64,000 nucleotides of DNA, taken from NCBI RefSeq assembly GCF_030407495.1, contig NZ_JASDDG010000024.1, positions 1-64,000 on the forward strand, given 5' to 3'. How positions within the stretch are numbered: position 1 is the stretch's first letter; each line of letters opens with the position of its first letter. The notes under the pieces are model-generated. The model searched no databases, was not told the DNA's origin, and saw only the letters and a list, made by a program, of their open reading frames with translations. This document shows, piece by piece, positions 59,943-64,000 of the stretch. This stretch comes from Arthrobacter sp. APC 3897. Lineage in GTDB: Bacteria; Actinomycetota; Actinomycetes; Actinomycetales; Micrococcaceae. The position numbers and the translations under genes are program-made.

Positions 59943-60466
59943 AGGGCTCCGCCGGCAGCCTCGGGAGCGCCGGCGTCGCTTCCGCCGCCGTCGCCAACCT
60001 GCTCCCTGGCCATGAAGTTCTCCAGATCGAAGAGATTCCCGGCGCGCCTGGCCACTGTGAGGAGGGTGGACATGGAGGCGACTTCCTCCACCTGTTCCTT
60101 GAGGAACCAGAGCATGAACTGCTCGCCCAGGGCATCACCCTCCGCCCGTGCGGCGGCGAAGAGCGCCTCAATCTGGCGGGTGACCTGCCGCTCCTGCTCC
60201 AGTGCCAGCTCAATTGGCTCCACCACCGTGGTGAAGTCGTTGCGCACCGCGCCGACGCCGGGGATCCGTACGGGCATGTCCCGGTCCAGCATGTACTGCA
60301 CCAGCATCATGGCATGGTTGCGTTCCTCCACCGACTGGGCATAGAAGTGGCGGGCCAGCTGCGGAAGGTCTTCACCGTCGAAAAACACGGCCATGGCAAC
60401 ATACTGCTGCGAGGCATTGAATTCGTTACCGATTTGGGCTTCGAGGAGTTCAGTGAAAGTCGTCAT
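59939..60466 (-). CDS. Ferritin (BfrB-like)
   Basis: A 175-residue ferritin-like diiron protein that stores iron. Ferroxidase-centre residues fit Glu in NEFNASQQYV, SVEERNHAM (E-x-x-H) and FLKEQVEEVASMSTLL. Length and helix order match bacterial ferritins, with a short Gly/Ala-rich C-terminal tail. An IdeR/DtxR-like iron box lies directly upstream at 60503-60521, suggesting iron-dependent control like that of bfrB in mycobacteria. Confidence 0.92.
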   Translation of the reverse strand: MTTFTELLEAQIGNEFNASQQYVAMAVFFDGEDLPQLARHFYAQSVEERNHAMMLVQYMLDRDMPVRIPGVGAVRNDFTTVVEPIELALEQERQVTRQIEALFAAARAEGDALGEQFMLWFLKEQVEEVASMSTLLTVARRAGNLFDLENFMAREQVGDGGGSDAGAPEAAGGAL

Positions 60467-60502
60467 TGCCCCACCTTAGGGCGGGGGCCGGGCTCGCAAA
60501 AG

Positions 60503-60521
60503 GACGGTTAGCCTTAGCTAT
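60503..60521 (-). promoter_or_regulatory. IdeR/DtxR-like iron box upstream of ferritin
   Basis: Read on the minus strand, ATAGCTAAGGCTAACCGTC matches the 19-bp iron-box consensus TTAGGTTAGGCTAACCTAA at about 14 positions, including the whole AGGCTAACC core. It sits about 37 nt before the ferritin ATG. Confidence 0.6.
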
Positions 60522-60547
60522 CCGGCGCGGCCCGGCGGTGAAAACAC

Positions 60548-61525
60548 CTAGTCGTCGAAGGCCCGGAACCGCTCCAGCGACAGGATGCGCCCCTCCTCGG
60601 CGGCGGAGACCTGGCAGATAATCGCCTCGCCCGGCGCCAGGAAAGGATCCTTATCGGGCAAACCAATGGACAGCCCGGCCGGCATATGGCGTGCCAGAAC
60701 CTCGAATGTCAGCGGCAAAACCGGCCGGTGCGTGCACAGGGCAACAGGTTTGGCCTTGTCGAACAAGGCTTCCACCGCGTTGCGGGCCTTGCCCGGCTTT
60801 CGCTTGGCGCTGTGCTCCGTGATGGCATCAACGGTTTTGAACTTCACGGCGCGCGACTTTACGTAGGGACGCACAGTCTGCACGCAGCGGACCCAGGGAC
60901 TGGAGACCACCCGGACCGGCATCCATGCGGCCAGCAGCCGCGAGACGGCCTGTGCCTGGCGCAGCCCGGTGGCCGCCAGCGGACGGTCTCCTTCAGCCCT
61001 GGTCCAGGATGACCGGGGCTTGGCCTTGGCGTGGCGCACCACGATCAGCGGCCACGTCCGGAGCCGGCCTTCGGCATGGGCCTCCACCAGGGCGCGCAGC
61101 GGCTGCCGGTCGGATGGATTGCTGAGCTCGGCATGGGCCTGCGCCGGTGAACACCAGCGGACGCCGTCCACTTCCTTGCCGTCCGGCTCGGGTTTTCCCT
61201 CCTCGATGCGGGCAGCCCAGTAGTGGACAATCTTCATGCCGGATGCCACCGGGTAGACCGTGGCAGGCAGCGGAATGCCGAGCCGGATCCGTACCCCGGC
61301 TTCCTCCTGCACTTCGCGCACTGCGCACTCTGGGGTTGTCTCGCCGGCGTCCAGTTTCCCCTTGGGCCAGGACCAGTCCTTATACCGGGGCCGGTGGATC
61401 ATGAGGACTTCAAGTTCGCCGTTCCGGGTGCGCCAGCAGATGGCGCCCGCAGCCACCACCTTGATGTCTGCGGGCACGGACTCGCCGGGACCGGCTTCCG
61501 GGCCGGGTGCGGCGGACATGGCCAT
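60548..61525 (-). CDS. mutT1: MutT1-type Nudix hydrolase with C-terminal histidine phosphatase domain
   Basis: A 325-residue two-domain protein. The Nudix box G-x5-E-x7-R-E-x2-E-E-x-G is in GKLDAGETTPECAVREVQEE (about 57-77). From about 160 a histidine-phosphatase domain has LIVVRHAKA in place of the RHG motif and CTHRP later. This fusion is the mycobacterial MutT1 arrangement, which cleans 8-oxo-(d)GTP or diadenosine polyphosphates. ATG 61525 overlaps the ppk stop by 1 nt (TGATG), so the two are coupled; polyphosphate and nucleotide metabolism may be linked. Confidence 0.88.
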   Translation of the reverse strand: MAMSAAPGPEAGPGESVPADIKVVAAGAICWRTRNGELEVLMIHRPRYKDWSWPKGKLDAGETTPECAVREVQEEAGVRIRLGIPLPATVYPVASGMKIVHYWAARIEEGKPEPDGKEVDGVRWCSPAQAHAELSNPSDRQPLRALVEAHAEGRLRTWPLIVVRHAKAKPRSSWTRAEGDRPLAATGLRQAQAVSRLLAAWMPVRVVSSPWVRCVQTVRPYVKSRAVKFKTVDAITEHSAKRKPGKARNAVEALFDKAKPVALCTHRPVLPLTFEVLARHMPAGLSIGLPDKDPFLAPGEAIICQVSAAEEGRILSLERFRAFDD

Positions 61526-63750
61526 CAACGGCGGACAGCGGCGCGCTGCCGGGACCGGGAAGCGAGCAGCCAGGACTGCACGTCCAGCAGCGGCTCCCCT
61601 TCTTCATTCATGTGGTGCCGGGTCCAGATGCCGTCCTTCTCCAGATGCCAGCTTGCCGTGGACGGGTCCATGTAGCGGTCCATCAGCGCAATGAGGTCCG
61701 CGATGTCCTCCCGGGAGGCCAGCTGCACCAGGGCCTCCACCCGGCGGTCCAGGTTGCGGTGCATCATGTCCGCCGAACCAATGAACACCACCGGATCTCC
61801 GGCATTGGCGAAGGCAAACACCCGTGAGTGCTCCAGGAACCGCCCCAGGATGGACCGGACAGTGATGTTCTCGCTCAGCCCCGGAACGCCGGGGCGCACC
61901 GAGCAGATGCCGCGCACAATCACGTCCACCCGGACACCGGCCTGGGAGGCGCGGTACAACGAGTCGATGATGGCTTCGTCCACCATCGAGTTGACCTTGA
62001 TGATCACCCGGGCAGCCAGGCCGGCCTTCTTGTTGACGATCTCCCGTTCAATCCGGTCAATCAGCCCGGACCGCACTGACCGCGGAGCCACCAGCAGGCG
62101 CTTGAACGTGGACTTCGGGGCATACCCGGAAAGCTGGTTGAACAGCTTCGTCAGGTCTTCCCCCACCTGTTCGTTGGAGGTGAGCAGGCCCAGATCTTCG
62201 TAGTAGCGGGCGGTCCGCGGGTGGTAGTTGCCGGTACCGATGTGGCAGTAGCGCCGCAGCCCGTCCACTTCCTGGCGGACCACGAGCGACAACTTGCAGT
62301 GCGTCTTCAGCCCCACGATGCCGTAGACCACGTGCACGCCGGCCTGCTCCAGCTTCCGGGCCCAGGAAATGTTGGCCTGTTCGTCGAACCGTGCCTTGAT
62401 TTCCACCAGGGCCAGGACCTGCTTGCCGGACTCTGCGGCATCAATCAGTGCATCCACAATGGGGGAATCCCCGGACGTGCGGTACAGCGTCTGCTTGATG
62501 GCCTGGACCCGGGGGTCGGCGGCGGCCTGCTCCAGGAAGGCCTGAACGGAGGTGGAGAATGAGTCATAGGGGTGGTGCAGCAGGATGTCGCGGCGGCGCA
62601 TCGCAGCAAACACATCCGCCGGCTTGGAGGTTTCGGACTCCTTCAGGTGCAGGGACGTATGCGGCACCTGCTTGGGGTAGTGCAGGTCCGTGCGGTCGAT
62701 GCGGCTGATGCCGGCCAGCCCGCGCAGGTCCAGCGGTGCGGGCAGCGCGTACACCTCGTCTTCTTCCACACCGAGTTCGCGCACCAGCAGCTCGCGGATG
62801 CTGGGATTGATGTCGGTGGTGACCTCCAGCCGGACGGGCGGGCCGAACCGGCGCCGCAGGAGTTCCTTTTCCAGCGCCTGCAGCAGGTTCTCGGCGTCGT
62901 CCTCCTCCACCTCCAGATCCTCGTTGCGGGTAACCCGGAAGGCGTGGTGTTCCATCACATCCATACCGGGGAACAGCTGGTCCAGGTGCTCGGCAATGAC
63001 GTCTTCCAGCGGAATGAAGCGGGCCACGCGGCCGGCAACGTTTCCGGCCCTCGGGCCGTCCACGGAGATCAGGCGGGGCAGCTGGTCGGGAACCTTGACG
63101 CGCGCGAAGAACTCCTTGCCGCTGACGGGGTTGCGCACCACCACGGCAAGATTGAGTGAAAGGCCGGAGATGTAGGGGAAGGGGTGCGCCGGATCCACCG
63201 CCAGCGGAGTGAGGATTGGAAAAACCTTGGACGCGAACTGGCGGTGCAGATAGGCCTTGGCCGCGTCATCGAGCTCGTTCCAGCCCACAAGATGGATTTG
63301 TTCCTCGGCCAGGGCGGGCCGGATCTGGCGGGCAAAGACCTCGGCGTGGCGCTGCTGCAGCCGGTAGCCGGCCTCCACGATATGTTCCAGCTGTTCGATG
63401 GGGCTCAGGCCGGCAGCCGAAGGCACCGCCAGCCCGGTGGCAATCCGGCGCTTGAGCCCGGCAACCCGCACCATGAAGAACTCGTCCAGGTTGGACGCGA
63501 AGATGGACAGGAAGTTGACGCGCTCCAGCAGGTACAGGTCCGGGTCTTCAGCCAGCTCAAGAACCCGTGCGTTGAAGTGGAGCCAGCTGATTTCCCGGTC
63601 CAGGAAACGCTCCGGGCTGATATCCCCTTCCGGGACCAGCGCCGGGCCAAAGTCCGGAATATCAATCCTGTCCTCTGTGGCCCGGGGCGCCGACATGGAC
63701 TCAGCCGATCCGAAAGTGGAGTGCGGCTCGGCGGCGGTATCGGATCCCAT
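61525..63750 (-). CDS. ppk: Polyphosphate kinase
   Basis: A 741-residue PPK1 that reversibly polymerises the terminal phosphate of ATP into polyphosphate. It begins with the N-domain [21 protein letters not shown], followed by the head domain, [19 protein letters not shown], and the phosphorylated-histidine region [22 protein letters not shown] with PLD-like repeats. Length fits PPK1, with a short disordered N-terminal extension. It lies downstream of mshD on the same strand, with 92 bp between, and is coupled to mutT1. Confidence 0.95.
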   Translation of the reverse strand: MGSDTAAEPHSTFGSAESMSAPRATEDRIDIPDFGPALVPEGDISPERFLDREISWLHFNARVLELAEDPDLYLLERVNFLSIFASNLDEFFMVRVAGLKRRIATGLAVPSAAGLSPIEQLEHIVEAGYRLQQRHAEVFARQIRPALAEEQIHLVGWNELDDAAKAYLHRQFASKVFPILTPLAVDPAHPFPYISGLSLNLAVVVRNPVSGKEFFARVKVPDQLPRLISVDGPRAGNVAGRVARFIPLEDVIAEHLDQLFPGMDVMEHHAFRVTRNEDLEVEEDDAENLLQALEKELLRRRFGPPVRLEVTTDINPSIRELLVRELGVEEDEVYALPAPLDLRGLAGISRIDRTDLHYPKQVPHTSLHLKESETSKPADVFAAMRRRDILLHHPYDSFSTSVQAFLEQAAADPRVQAIKQTLYRTSGDSPIVDALIDAAESGKQVLALVEIKARFDEQANISWARKLEQAGVHVVYGIVGLKTHCKLSLVVRQEVDGLRRYCHIGTGNYHPRTARYYEDLGLLTSNEQVGEDLTKLFNQLSGYAPKSTFKRLLVAPRSVRSGLIDRIEREIVNKKAGLAARVIIKVNSMVDEAIIDSLYRASQAGVRVDVIVRGICSVRPGVPGLSENITVRSILGRFLEHSRVFAFANAGDPVVFIGSADMMHRNLDRRVEALVQLASREDIADLIALMDRYMDPSTASWHLEKDGIWTRHHMNEEGEPLLDVQSWLLASRSRQRAAVRR

Positions 63751-63842
63751 GGTTTCTCCCTGCAGTATGGCGGCGGTCAGGCGGTGCCGCCCGGAGGACC
63801 GGGCGGCAGGGCCGTCAATTCAACATTACAAGCTGTTCCGGC

Positions 63843-64000
63843 TCAACCGGCCGCGTACATCACATCCGCGTCCCAGCGGACAAAACCCAGCCGCTGGTAC
63901 AGCGCCATGGCCGGAGCGTTGTCCGCATCCACGTACAGCATGATTGCCTGCAGGCCGCTGTCCCGGAGGTGCCGGATGCCGGCAATGGTCAGGGTGCGTC
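63843..64000 (-). CDS. mshD: Mycothiol synthase, 3' end only
   Basis: The last 52 residues of a GNAT acetyltransferase, cut by the window edge. They include [20 protein letters not shown] and [19 protein letters not shown], then DADVMYAAG. The LYV-x-A-D-N and LYxxLGF...DVMY patterns are those of MshD, which acetylates the final mycothiol precursor. The neighbouring ppk-mutT1 order agrees. The catalytic core lies outside the window. Confidence 0.85.
   Translation of the reverse strand, partial: RTLTIAGIRHLRDSGLQAIMLYVDADNAPAMALYQRLGFVRWDADVMYAAG

Overview
The window comes from a high-GC Gram-positive chromosome, most likely an Arthrobacter-type actinobacterium (Micrococcaceae). The evidence is the GC-rich codon usage, GTG/TTG starts, ATGA-coupled genes, a mycothiol synthase end (mshD) next to ppk and a MutT1-type Nudix/phosphatase, an iron-box ferritin, and a HadA/HadB-like dehydratase pair beside murB. 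No taxonomic search could be run, so the genus is an inference.

Layout. (1) 1-6.3 kb, core genes: a DUF559-type protein, a MOSC protein, a DEAD-box RNA helicase with a basic tail, a soluble Ser/Thr kinase with a GAF domain, tRNA-Thr(GGT) and tRNA-Met(CAT). (2) 6.5-15.0 kb, a 5-aminovalerate/glutarate module: CaiB/BaiF CoA-transferase, PucR-type regulator, class III aminotransferase, glutaryl-CoA dehydrogenase, aldehyde dehydrogenase and amino-acid permease. Together these would take a 5-carbon omega-amino acid through glutarate and glutaryl-CoA to crotonyl-CoA. (3) 15.1-22.4 kb, a second PucR-like regulator and a tight operon: MHS-family importer, ThDP enzyme, YtcJ-like amidohydrolase, and an M20 allantoate/carbamoyl-amino-acid hydrolase-like enzyme; the substrate is unknown.

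(4) 22.6-52.2 kb, a roughly 30-kb catabolic island bounded by ordinary housekeeping DNA. It has three acyl-CoA dehydrogenases, six SDRs, one MDR alcohol dehydrogenase, three crotonase-fold genes, a MaoC hydratase, a true thiolase, a thiolase-fold/DUF35 retro-aldolase-like pair, an acyl-CoA ligase, and an APH-type kinase translationally coupled to an ACAD10/11-type dehydrogenase (the signature of 4-hydroxyacyl-CoA catabolism). It also has an EthD protein, two NTF2-like proteins, an MBL hydrolase, a KstD-like flavoprotein, an OYE/dienoyl-CoA-reductase-like flavoprotein, one TetR regulator and an ABC importer. Related inverted-repeat operators lie just downstream of several promoter -10 boxes, suggesting one local regulon. 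An 892-bp perfect direct repeat carries a whole crotonase gene twice, 15.1 kb apart; at the second copy the repeat ends inside a coding region, so the OYE-like protein begins with the N-terminus of the DUF35 protein.

(5) 52.3-64 kb, core genes: DJ-1/PfpI protein, DUF2797 protein, HadAB-like dehydratases, murB, asd, folA, thyA, a DUF1648 membrane protein with a possible CTG start, ferritin with an IdeR/DtxR-like box, mutT1, ppk and the 3' end of mshD.

The best candidate for an undescribed system is the island: a CoA-thioester pathway for an unidentified, probably branched or cyclic, hydroxy- or keto-acid substrate that combines a phosphorylation/elimination step with retro-aldol chain cleavage. 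No CRISPR array, rRNA, phage or transposase gene was seen.
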